This document shows positions 6,297 to 13,694 of a stretch of 19,146 nt of DNA, piece by piece. The notes beneath the pieces were generated by a model. That model made no database searches, was not told the origin of the DNA, and saw only the letters and a list, made by a program, of their open reading frames with translations. Position numbers and translations under genes: made by a program. The DNA comes from Rhodobacterales bacterium (GTDB taxonomy: Bacteria; Pseudomonadota; Alphaproteobacteria; Rhodobacterales; Rhodobacteraceae), in the NCBI GenBank assembly GCA_013298675.1, contig JAAFIJ010000012.1:1-19146 (forward strand). Reading direction: 5' to 3'. Position 1 is the stretch's first letter. Every line of letters starts with the position of its first letter.

Positions 6297-7171
6297 TGGC
6301 AACACGTTTTGGCGGAACATTCAGCCCGCAACCGAACCCTGATCAAGACGGCGCGCCACATCCGCAAGGACTTCCGCCGCAGTTGCGTAGCAAAGCCGAA
6401 CGTCGCAATCGGTTCCTGTTCATTTTGCCGATCCTGTTTCCATTGCGCGCCTTTGGGTCGAAGCCTGAAGTGTTGTTGCTATCCCTTGCTGCTTGCGGTG
6501 CCTTGATCGCGGCCGCTCTGGTGACGCGCGAAGGGTTGCGCGCACATGCGGCATATGAGGCGCGCCGCGTTGCCCGCCGCCCTGCCCTGCCGCGCAAAAT
6601 GCTTGGCTCTGTCATGACGGGCCTGGGGCTTGCCCTGGGGGCGGCCACCTGGCAGCCGGGACTTTTGATGCCTGCCCTACTTGGACTTGCGGGTGCGATC
6701 CTGCATTCCGCAGCCTTTGGCCGCGACCCGATGCGTGACAAGGGCATGGAAGGGGTGGACACGTTTCAAACCGACCGTGTCGCCCGTGCCATTGATGAGG
6801 CAGAGGCCTACCTTGGCGCGATGAAGGATGCGATTTTGCGCACCAAGGACCGCGGCCTTGAAACGCGCGTCGATCGGTTCGCAACCATTGCGCGCGGCCT
6901 GTTTCGCACGATTGAGGGCGACCCGGGCGATCTGACCGCCGCGCGCAAGTATCTGACGGTCTATTTGATGGGCGCGCGTGACGCGACGGTAAAGTTTGCC
7001 GACCACTTTGCCCAATCGCGCGATCCTGCCGTGCGCATCGCGTATGAGGCGCTTTTAGGCGACCTTGAGACGAATTTCGCCGAGCGCAGCAAAGCGCTTT
7101 TGGCAAATAGCCACACGGATCTGGATGTTGAAATCCAGGTGTTGCGTGAACGCCTGAAGCTGGAAAACTGA
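6296..7171 (+). CDS. XpaC-like membrane protein (5-bromo-4-chloroindolyl phosphate hydrolysis family)
   Basis: A 291-residue protein resembling XpaC, named from a Bacillus gene linked to hydrolysis of a chromogenic phosphate but of unknown true function. The ATG at 6296 overlaps the stop of the microprotein (TGATG); a GTG at 6293 is less likely. The N-terminal 35 residues are polar and Pro/Gln-rich. Hydrophobic segments follow at about 40-52, 57-76 and 100-138 (the last probably two passes), so three to four membrane segments are likely. The rest, from about 145, is a soluble helical domain (DTFQTDRVARAIDEAEAYL, then LTAARKYLTVYL) typical of the family. XpaC and TelA genes are neighbours in Bacillus (xpaC-yaaN), as here, which supports both calls. 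It is likely an inner-membrane partner of the TelA-like protein. Confidence 0.85.
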   Translation: MATRFGGTFSPQPNPDQDGAPHPQGLPPQLRSKAERRNRFLFILPILFPLRAFGSKPEVLLLSLAACGALIAAALVTREGLRAHAAYEARRVARRPALPRKMLGSVMTGLGLALGAATWQPGLLMPALLGLAGAILHSAAFGRDPMRDKGMEGVDTFQTDRVARAIDEAEAYLGAMKDAILRTKDRGLETRVDRFATIARGLFRTIEGDPGDLTAARKYLTVYLMGARDATVKFADHFAQSRDPAVRIAYEALLGDLETNFAERSKALLANSHTDLDVEIQVLRERLKLEN

Positions 7172-7261
7172 TCCCGACCTTAACGCTGTCCCTTTCCTCA
7201 GTCGCCTTTTCTGCCGCATTGTATCGCCCGAAAAGTCGCCCGCACCTGTGAGAGTAATCAA

Positions 7262-8446
7262 TTGACCGAAACAACCCGCACCCAAGCCGCCACCACCCTT
7301 GCCGAGGTCGAAAAAGTCACCGCAATGGTATTGCCAGAACCCGGCACCGCCATTGTCGCATTGGAAGAGGCCGCAGCCCCGCAAGCCGAAGCCATCCGTA
7401 AGCGTATGGCAGAGCTGGACATGACCAATACCCAATCGATCATCTCATTCGGATCGGCGGCTCAAGCCGAACTGCAAGTGATAAGCCAAGAAATGCTGGC
7501 AGGCGTCAAGAATAAAGACGTGGGTCCGGCGGGCGACAGTCTGCGCAATATCGTGACAACGATCCGCGGGTTTTCCATTTCTGAACTCGACGTGCGCCGT
7601 GAACGCAGCTGGTGGGAAAAACTAATTGGCCGCGCGGCCCCCTTTGCCAAATTTGTGGCGCGTTTTGAAGAGGTTCAAGGGCAGATCGATAAGGTCACGG
7701 GGGATTTGTTGACCCACGAACATACCTTACTGAAAGACATCAAAAGCCTTGATATTCTGTACTCCAAAACGCTGAGTTTCTATGATGAACTGGCATTGTA
7801 TATTGCGGCAGGTGAAGCAAAACTAAAGGATCTGGACAATAAAGTCATTCCCGCCAAAGAAGCCGAAGTTGCCGCGACCCCAGAGGTTGATCAGGTCAAA
7901 GAGGCGCAAGAGTTGCGCGACCTGCGCTCTGCCCGCGATGATCTTGACCGCCGCGTGCATGATTTGAAATTGACCCGTCAGGTGACAATGCAGTCGTTGC
8001 CATCTATCCGCTTGGTTCAGGAAAACGACAAATCGTTGGTCACCAAGATCAACTCGACCTTGGTCAACACCGTGCCGCTTTGGGAAACCCAGTTGGCACA
8101 GGCTGTCACCATTCAGCGCAGCAAAGAAGCGGCCGAAGCTGTGCGTGCGGCCAATGATCTGACCAACGAATTGCTGACCGCGAACGCCGACAATTTGCAG
8201 CAGGCCAACCGGGTTGTGCGCACCGAAATGGAACGCGGCGTGTTTGACATTGAATCGGTGAAAAAGGCCAATGCAACATTGGTTGCAACCATCGAGGAAA
8301 GCCTGGCGATTGCCGACGAGGGCAAAGCCCGGCGTGCCAGTGCCGAAGAAGAGTTGCGCAAGATGGAAGCAGAGTTGCGCGACACCCTTTCTGCGGCGCG
8401 CGCACGCAAAAACGGCATTGGCGACACCGTTGGGGGTGCGGCCTAA
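7262..8446 (+). CDS. TelA-family protein (toxic anion resistance / tellurite resistance)
   Basis: A 394-residue, almost entirely helical protein of the TelA/KlaA/YaaN family, linked in other bacteria to resistance to tellurite, to some antibiotics and to stress. Recognisable stretches include SIISFGSAAQAELQVISQEM, the WWEKLIGRAAPFAKFVARFE region and the long helices with QVTMQSLPSIRLVQENDKSL that mark the family. There is no signal peptide or membrane segment, so it is likely cytosolic and membrane-associated through its XpaC partner. The start is TTG at 7262: no ATG or GTG is in frame just upstream, and GTGAGAG (7248-7254) lies 7 nt before it. A 90-nt gap separates it from the XpaC-like gene, and only 3 nt from the next gene. 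Direct tellurite resistance is not implied by this family alone. Confidence 0.93.
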   Translation: MTETTRTQAATTLAEVEKVTAMVLPEPGTAIVALEEAAAPQAEAIRKRMAELDMTNTQSIISFGSAAQAELQVISQEMLAGVKNKDVGPAGDSLRNIVTTIRGFSISELDVRRERSWWEKLIGRAAPFAKFVARFEEVQGQIDKVTGDLLTHEHTLLKDIKSLDILYSKTLSFYDELALYIAAGEAKLKDLDNKVIPAKEAEVAATPEVDQVKEAQELRDLRSARDDLDRRVHDLKLTRQVTMQSLPSIRLVQENDKSLVTKINSTLVNTVPLWETQLAQAVTIQRSKEAAEAVRAANDLTNELLTANADNLQQANRVVRTEMERGVFDIESVKKANATLVATIEESLAIADEGKARRASAEEELRKMEAELRDTLSAARARKNGIGDTVGGAA

Positions 8447-8449
8447 ACC

Positions 8450-9409
8450 ATGCAGCGGCACAGTCAACTCCATTGGTTCGGCGCAGTTGGCGCGGGCTTT
8501 GGCTTGGTTGTGCTGCAAGCCTGTGCGCCTGCCGCGTCAATTCGACCATCACTGGCACCCACGACGACCGTTCAACCATTACCTCAATCGGCGGTAGGAG
8601 CGGAAACTGCGGCAAGCGCAGAGGCGCGGATGTACTATGCCCAAGTCCAAACCTCTTTGCTGGCGAGTGGGATGCTGCGTACCGATGGGGGTGGCAAGGA
8701 CACCCCCTATACCGACCGTATGCTGAGCGAAAACTTCCTTCAGATCGCGCTGCATGACGAATATGAACGATTGGGCACAAAAGCTGTCGCGGGAGACGAT
8801 CCGACGCAACTCCGTCGTTGGAATGTGCCTGTTCGCGTGGGTCTGCGGTTCGGCGCCTCTATTTCGCCCGACAAACGGGCCACGGATTCGGCGCGTGTTG
8901 CGTCATATCTTGGCCGCTTGGCGCGGATCACTGGTCACCCAATCCGTCTTGATGATACCAATCCAAATTTCGTCCTCGCCATCGTGGCCGAGGATGAGCG
9001 CGCGGCGCTAGGCCCGGTCGTGGCGAAGACGCTGCCACAACTGACAGCGCAGGACATTTCGGGGCTGATCAATCCGGCAAAGACCACCTACTGCGCGGTC
9101 TACGTCCAATCAGACAGTCAAGGCAATTATAGCCGCGCATTCGCCGTCATTCGGGCCGAACACCCTGATCTTTTGCGCCTGTCGTGCCTGCACGAAGAAA
9201 TTGCTCAAGGCCTTGGCCTGCCGAACGACAGCCCCCGCGCGCGACCTTCAATCTTCAATGATGACGAAGAATTTGCTTTGCTCACCGGGATGGATGAACA
9301 CTTGTTGCAGATGCTTTACGACCCAATGCTACGCCCCGGAATGACGGAAACTGAGGCCAGGCCGATTGTGGAAACCCTTGCTGCCCGAATTCTGGGCGGC
9401 GCAAGTTAA
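8450..9409 (+). CDS. DUF2927 lipoprotein
   Basis: A 319-residue predicted lipoprotein: hydrophobic N-terminus and a lipobox LQAC with Cys25. The mature part fits DUF2927, a family of unknown function common in Rhodobacteraceae. Visible marks are VASYLGRLARITGHPIRL (about 150-167), two cysteines at 215 and 246 that could form a disulphide, and the conserved end HEEIAQGLGLPNDSP, then SIFNDDEEFALLTGMDEHLL and MLYDPMLRPGM. The HEEIAQ piece recalls the HExxx start of zinc peptidases, but the second His of HExxH is missing, so peptidase activity is doubtful. It starts 3 nt after the TelA-family stop, so it is surely co-transcribed, and would place an outer-facing subunit next to the XpaC/SPFH membrane proteins. 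Confidence 0.9.
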   Translation: MQRHSQLHWFGAVGAGFGLVVLQACAPAASIRPSLAPTTTVQPLPQSAVGAETAASAEARMYYAQVQTSLLASGMLRTDGGGKDTPYTDRMLSENFLQIALHDEYERLGTKAVAGDDPTQLRRWNVPVRVGLRFGASISPDKRATDSARVASYLGRLARITGHPIRLDDTNPNFVLAIVAEDERAALGPVVAKTLPQLTAQDISGLINPAKTTYCAVYVQSDSQGNYSRAFAVIRAEHPDLLRLSCLHEEIAQGLGLPNDSPRARPSIFNDDEEFALLTGMDEHLLQMLYDPMLRPGMTETEARPIVETLAARILGGAS

Positions 9410-9433
9410 GCCCGGTTTGGGCGAGGAGTGAGA

Positions 9434-10537
9434 ATGGTATTTGATTTTCTGAAGGGCGAGTTCATTGATGTGATCTCGTGGCTTGACGACACGCGCGATA
9501 CGATGGTCTGGCGGTTTGAACGCAGCGGCAATGCGATCAAATACGGCGCAAAATTGACGGTACGTGAGGGTCAGGCAGCGGTCTTCATCCATGAGGGACA
9601 GTTGGCGGATGTGTTTTCGCCCGGTCTTTACATGTTGGAAACCAACAACCTTCCCATTCTGACCACACTGCAAAACTGGGACCACGGATTTAACAGCCCA
9701 TTCAAGTCAGAGATCTATTTCATCAACATGACGCGGTTTAACGACCTGAAATGGGGCACGAAAAACCCGATCATGGCGCGTGATCCGGAATTTGGTCCTG
9801 TGCGTTTGCGCGCGTTTGGCACATATTCGATGCGCGTCGGTGATCCCGGCAAGTTTATGACTGAAATCGTTGGCACGGACGGAGAGTTTACTGCCGATGA
9901 GATCAGCTTTCAAATCCGCAACGTGATCTTGCAAGAGGCCAGCCGCGTCTTGGCCAGCGCGGGGATTCCGGTGCTAGATATGGCGGCGAATACGGCCGAT
10001 CTGGGCAAGATTATCTCGGCTGCAATTGGCCCCAAGATTGCGGAATACGGCATCACCTTGCCAGAGTTTTATATTGAAAACATCAGCTTGCCTGAAGAGG
10101 TCGAAAAGGCGATGGATAAGCGCACCTCGATGGGCATCGTGGGTGATTTGAACAAATATATGCAGTTCAATGCCGCCGAAGGCATGGCGCAACCCGGCTC
10201 TGGTATAGGGGCAATGATGGGCGCGGGGATGGCTGCGGGCATGGGCGCAGGCATGGGCGCAGGCATGGCGCAAAACCTTGGTCCGTGGGGCGCAGCACCA
10301 CCAGCACCGCCCCCTGCCCCACCCGCACCGCCCGCAGCCAAGCTGTGGCACATAGCCGTGAACGGGGAAACGACCGGGCCATTCGACGTCGCAACCCTTG
10401 CCGTGATGGCCGCCAAAGGGCAACTGACCGCAGCAAGCCATGTCTGGAGTGCTGGTCAAGACGGTTGGAAAACTGTGTCCGACAGCGCTCTTGCGGGTCT
10501 GCTTGATGCCGTCCCACCGCCCCCTCCCGGAGCGTAA
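9434..10537 (+). CDS. YdjI-like SPFH protein with C-terminal GYF-type domain
   Basis: A 367-residue SPFH-domain (stomatin/flotillin-like) protein of the 'virion core protein'/YdjI type. I chose the ATG at 9434 because GAGGAG (9423-9428) lies 5 nt upstream. The N-terminal part MVFDFLKGEFIDVISW opens as in YdjI; the SPFH core runs to about 230 (REGQAAVFIHEGQLADVFSPG, quoted in part, then RLRAFGTYSMRVGDP). A Gly/Ala/Met-rich stretch (about 256-280) and a Pro/Ala linker (286-303) lead to a GYF_2-like domain (about 304-357; LWHIAVNGETTGPF, VWSAGQDGWKTV). There is no clear transmembrane helix. In Bacillus, YdjI works with the zinc-ribbon membrane protein YdjG and the PspA homologue YdjF in envelope stress; the zinc-ribbon gene also follows directly here. 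Confidence 0.92.
   Translation: MVFDFLKGEFIDVISWLDDTRDTMVWRFERSGNAIKYGAKLTVREGQAAVFIHEGQLADVFSPGLYMLETNNLPILTTLQNWDHGFNSPFKSEIYFINMTRFNDLKWGTKNPIMARDPEFGPVRLRAFGTYSMRVGDPGKFMTEIVGTDGEFTADEISFQIRNVILQEASRVLASAGIPVLDMAANTADLGKIISAAIGPKIAEYGITLPEFYIENISLPEEVEKAMDKRTSMGIVGDLNKYMQFNAAEGMAQPGSGIGAMMGAGMAAGMGAGMGAGMAQNLGPWGAAPPAPPPAPPAPPAAKLWHIAVNGETTGPFDVATLAVMAAKGQLTAASHVWSAGQDGWKTVSDSALAGLLDAVPPPPPGA
10241..10271 (+). repeat. 12-bp tandem repeat inside the SPFH gene
   Basis: The unit ATGGGCGCAGGC occurs twice in tandem (10241-10252, 10253-10264) and a third copy begins at 10265 and degenerates. It encodes the MGAG repeats of the Gly/Ala/Met linker between the SPFH and GYF parts. Such repeats can change copy number by slippage, in steps of four residues and without shifting the frame. 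Confidence 0.7.
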
Positions 10538-10540
10538 TCT

Positions 10541-11683
10541 TTGTCGCAAGTCGCCGAAGCGCATCGTTATCCTTGCAAACAATGTGGGTCTGATCTGGCG
10601 TTCGCGCCGGGTCAGACACAGTTGGTTTGTGGGCATTGCGGCTCTGTTCAGGAAATCGAGTCTGCTGCTCCACGCAGTCGGGCGCGGGCGCTTGTTGAAC
10701 ATGATCTGCGCGGTGGTCTGGCCGATGATTTGCCTGATGCAGCGGTAGAAGACGTTCGGTCGTCTTCTTGTCCGTCTTGTGGCGCGGTCGTCGAGTTTAC
10801 AGGAGCGACTCATGCCACGTTATGCCCCTATTGCGCCACTCCGGTGGTCGTCGATACGGGCAATCACCGTCACATAAAACCGCAAGCAGTTATCCCATTT
10901 GTGCTGACCCAAGAACAGGCACGCGACGAATTGACCCGATGGCTCGGCAGCCTCTGGTTCGCCCCCAACAGCCTGCTGGAATACACCCGTAAGGGACGCA
11001 CGATGGCGGGGATTTACACACCCTTCTGGACTTTTGATGCCGTAACTTCGAGCCGTTATACTGGGCAACGCGGTGAGCATTACTATGAAACCCGTACCGT
11101 CACGGTCAATGTAAACGGTCGCTCAGAAAGACGTGAAGAGCAGGTTCAAAAGACACGCTGGTATCCCGCATCGGGCGAAGTTGCGCGCGATTTCGATGAT
11201 GTTCTGGTCATGGCATCGGGCAGTTTGCCCAAACGACTGGGCGATGAGTTGACGCCTTGGGATCTGAACGCGCTGGTACCTTATAGCCCCGATTTCTTGT
11301 CGGGATTTCAGGCTGAAGGTTACACAGTCATTCTGGCAGATGGCCACGCCGAGGCGCGCGAGCGTATGCAGCGTGTCATCGAACAAGATGTTCGACGCGA
11401 CATTGGCGGAGACGCGCAACAGATCAGCAGCCTGACTACGCACCACACCGACGAGACGTTCAAGCATGTTTTGCTGCCCATTTGGACAGCGGCCTACAAA
11501 TACTCGGGCAGAAGCTATCAGTTTTTGGTCAATGGCCAAACGGGTGAGGTTCAAGGCGAGCGGCCCTATAGTTGGTGGAAAATCGGCTTTGCCATTTTGG
11601 GCGCAGCGATCATTGTGGCAGGCGCAGTTTATCTAAACGACCCTTCGGTATTCGGCCTGCCAAGACCCAGTTGGATGAACTAG
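10541..11683 (+). CDS. YdjG-like protein with two zinc ribbons and a C-terminal membrane anchor
   Basis: A 380-residue protein with two N-terminal zinc ribbons: C12-x2-C15 with C30-x2-C33, and C77-x2-C80 with C95-x2-C98. Proteins like this are often annotated as TFIIB-type zinc-finger or, misleadingly, helicase-related proteins; I see no helicase motif. The middle (WLGSLWFAPNSLLEYTRKG, then GIYTPFWTFDAVTSSRYTG) and HVLLPIWTAAYKYSGRSYQF near the end fit the YdjG-like group. A single membrane helix lies near the C-terminus (about 347-365, FAILGAAIIVAGAVYL). The start is TTG at 10541, with GGAG (10529-10532) 8 nt upstream inside the end of the SPFH gene; 3 nt separate the two genes. It is probably the membrane anchor or receptor for the SPFH protein. 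Zinc binding is inferred from cysteine spacing. Confidence 0.88.
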   Translation: MSQVAEAHRYPCKQCGSDLAFAPGQTQLVCGHCGSVQEIESAAPRSRARALVEHDLRGGLADDLPDAAVEDVRSSSCPSCGAVVEFTGATHATLCPYCATPVVVDTGNHRHIKPQAVIPFVLTQEQARDELTRWLGSLWFAPNSLLEYTRKGRTMAGIYTPFWTFDAVTSSRYTGQRGEHYYETRTVTVNVNGRSERREEQVQKTRWYPASGEVARDFDDVLVMASGSLPKRLGDELTPWDLNALVPYSPDFLSGFQAEGYTVILADGHAEARERMQRVIEQDVRRDIGGDAQQISSLTTHHTDETFKHVLLPIWTAAYKYSGRSYQFLVNGQTGEVQGERPYSWWKIGFAILGAAIIVAGAVYLNDPSVFGLPRPSWMN

Positions 11684-11709
11684 ACCAAATCCCGCGCGCG
11701 GGTCTTGGT
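11684..11709 (+). terminator. strong hairpin ending the XpaC-TelA-SPFH unit
   Basis: Directly after the TAG of the zinc-ribbon gene comes ACCAA, a 2-nt mismatch, the palindrome CCCGCGCGCGGG (11691-11702), a 2-nt mismatch and TTGGT. This could fold to a long GC-rich stem. There is no T-run, only TTGGTTG, so termination may need Rho, or the stem may protect the 3' end. Its last base overlaps the -35 of the proposed purC promoter. Confidence 0.6.
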
Positions 11710-11737
11710 TGACAACCACCAGCCCTCGCGCGATAGC
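11709..11737 (+). promoter_or_regulatory. candidate promoter for the long-form purC
   Basis: A perfect TTGACA (11709-11714) is followed after 17 nt by GATAGC (11732-11737; 3 of 6 to TATAAT). The ATG of the next gene lies 26 nt beyond, with GGGGGAAGAA just before it. The -35 is strong and the spacing ideal; the -10 is weak. Confidence 0.5.
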
Positions 11738-11763
11738 CAAAAACAGATATCTTGGGGGAAGAA

Positions 11764-12711
11764 ATGCGCATCCTTGATCATGCCCGCATCGCGGAATTGC
11801 CGAACCCGTATTTCGGCAAGGTCCGTGATTGTTATGACCTTCTCGATGGCACGCGCATTTTGATCTCTTCTGACCGGATTTCGGCCTTTGATCAGATTTT
11901 GGCCGCGATCCCGTTCAAAGGTCAGGTTCTGACCCAAACCGCACGGTACTGGTTTGACCACACGGCCGACATCTGCGCCAACCATGTGATTTCCTATCCC
12001 GATCCGAATGTGGTGATCGGCCAACGGCTGACGATTCTGCCCGTAGAAGTGGTGGTGCGTGGGTATTTGGCGGGCACGACCTCTACTTCGATCCTGACGC
12101 AGTATAAAACCGGGGCGCGCACGATGTACGGGCATGTATTGCCAGATGGTTTGCGCGACAATCAGGCCCTGCCACAGGCCATCATCACCCCGACATCCAA
12201 AGCGTTTGACGGCGGCCATGACGAGCCTTTGACCGCAGCCGAAATCGTGTCTTCTGGGCTGTTGACCCAACAGCAATGGGACGAATTGGCCGAAAAGTCG
12301 CTTGCCTTGTTTGCGCGCGGCCAAAAAATGGCGGCTGAGCAGGGGTTGATTTTGGTCGACACCAAATATGAATTTGGCACCGATGCACAGGGACGTATCT
12401 TTTTGGCAGATGAAATTCACACCCCGGATTCAAGCCGCTACTGGCTTGCGGCGGGCTATCTTGAGGCCTTTGCCAACGGCACGCGCCCGCCCAGCTTTGA
12501 CAAAGATGTGATCCGGTCTTGGGTTGGTGCGCGCTGCGATCCCTATTCGGACCCGATCCCAGAGATCCCTATGGACATGATCCTTGCCACGTCAAAGGTC
12601 TATATCGATGCCTTTGAGGCGATTACCGGGCAGGCTTTTGTACCAGATATGTCGGGCGAGACACCGCTTGCGCGAATCCGGGCAAACCTCAAAGGCTATT
12701 TCACCGCTTGA
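11764..12711 (+). CDS. purC: SAICAR synthetase, long form
   Basis: Phosphoribosylaminoimidazole-succinocarboxamide synthase joins aspartate to CAIR with ATP in purine synthesis. At 315 residues it is of the longer, Ade1-like type rather than the roughly 240-250-residue bacterial type. Both family signatures are visible: LPVEVVVRGYLAGT (about 92-105) and LVDTKYEFG (198-206); GKVRDCYDL at 18-26 and SSDRISAFD at 35-43 fit the nucleotide-binding N-terminus. The ATG at 11764 is preceded by a purine-rich GGGGGAAGAA; a TTG at 11752 would add four residues but would consume that site. It has its own likely promoter and no purine gene beside it. Rhodobacteraceae often carry a separate short PurC in the pur cluster, so this may be a second copy; that cannot be seen here. 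Confidence 0.93.
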   Translation: MRILDHARIAELPNPYFGKVRDCYDLLDGTRILISSDRISAFDQILAAIPFKGQVLTQTARYWFDHTADICANHVISYPDPNVVIGQRLTILPVEVVVRGYLAGTTSTSILTQYKTGARTMYGHVLPDGLRDNQALPQAIITPTSKAFDGGHDEPLTAAEIVSSGLLTQQQWDELAEKSLALFARGQKMAAEQGLILVDTKYEFGTDAQGRIFLADEIHTPDSSRYWLAAGYLEAFANGTRPPSFDKDVIRSWVGARCDPYSDPIPEIPMDMILATSKVYIDAFEAITGQAFVPDMSGETPLARIRANLKGYFTA

Positions 12712-12770
12712 CTGTTTGCGCTAACACCGCAATCTCAAGTAACATTTTCCGCGAAGAATAGGGGAACAAA

Positions 12771-13694
12771 ATGATTCTTAGTTGTGGCGAAGCCCTTATT
12801 GATATGTTGCCGCGCACCTCGACGCTTGGCGAGGCCAGCTTTGCTCCCTATGCTGGCGGAGCGGTATTCAACACGGCCATCGCCTTGGGCCGCCTTGGTG
12901 CGCCAGCTGGGTTCTTTTCAGGTATTTCAACCGACATGCTCGGTGAAATTCTTGCCGACACGCTGACCGCGTCAAAGGTCGATGTGTCGTTTTGCGCTCG
13001 TTCTGCCCGCCCCACAACGGTTGCGTTTGTAAAGTTGGTTTTCGGCCATGCCACCTATGCGTTTTACGATGAAAACACGGCAGGCAGTCTTTTGGCGCAG
13101 AGCGAATTGCCCACCCTAAACCCAGACATCCAAGCGCTGTTTTTTGGCGGGATCAGCCTTGTGAATGACCCCGCAGCTTCTACCTATGAGACACTTCAGG
13201 CGCGTGAGGCGCCGACGCGCGTCACAATGATTGACCCCAACATCCGCCCCGGTTTTATTGCCGGAAAGGAAGAACAATACCGCGCCCGCATTGAACGGAT
13301 GATCGCACGCGCGGATATTGTGAAGCTGTCGGATGAAGATTTGCATTGGTTGTTGGGCGCGGGTGATTTGGTCACCCTGGGGCAATCTATTTTGGCCAAA
13401 GGTCCAAAAATCCTGTTTCTGACAGAGGGGGCAAAGGGCGCACGTGCCCTGACCGCGACGCAAAACCGCTTTGTCGCCGCCAAAAAAGTGGCCGTGGCCG
13501 ATACGGTGGGTGCCGGTGATACCTTTAACGCGGGTGCCTTGAGCGCGCTGCACAGTGTTGGTGCTTTGACCAAAGCGCGCCTAGCAGCCGTCACCGACGA
13601 CGAGCTGGACGCGGCTTTGACGCTGGGCAACCGCGCCGCAGCCATTACTGTCAGCCGTGCAGGCGCTAACCCTCCATGGAGCCATGAGTTGTGA
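12771..13694 (+). CDS. PfkB-family carbohydrate kinase (probable fructokinase)
   Basis: A 307-residue ribokinase/PfkB-family sugar kinase, which phosphorylates a sugar with ATP in the cytosol. The N-terminal substrate site is seen in SCGEALIDMLP (4-14) and YAGGAVFNTAIALGRLG (27-43), and the ATP/anion-hole signature in DTVGAGDTFNAG (244-255) with the catalytic base D250. The start has AGGGGA 5 nt upstream. The GEALIDM start is most like fructokinases, but the substrate cannot be fixed by eye. The last codons overlap the dtd start (GTGA), so the two are co-expressed, an unexpected pairing. The 59-nt gap from purC holds a weak TTGCGC / TAACAT pair that might be a promoter. Confidence 0.9.
   Translation: MILSCGEALIDMLPRTSTLGEASFAPYAGGAVFNTAIALGRLGAPAGFFSGISTDMLGEILADTLTASKVDVSFCARSARPTTVAFVKLVFGHATYAFYDENTAGSLLAQSELPTLNPDIQALFFGGISLVNDPAASTYETLQAREAPTRVTMIDPNIRPGFIAGKEEQYRARIERMIARADIVKLSDEDLHWLLGAGDLVTLGQSILAKGPKILFLTEGAKGARALTATQNRFVAAKKVAVADTVGAGDTFNAGALSALHSVGALTKARLAAVTDDELDAALTLGNRAAAITVSRAGANPPWSHEL

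Noticed and set aside
8248..8253. Possible prophage or defence island reading of the TelA/SPFH 'virion core' genes
   Set aside because: The label 'virion core protein' for YdjI-type proteins is a misnomer; no phage structural, integrase or nuclease genes are nearby.
9974..10813. Minus-strand frame of 279 residues opposite the SPFH and zinc-ribbon genes
   Set aside because: It is Arg/Cys/His-rich, runs across the junction of two real genes and has no family motif.
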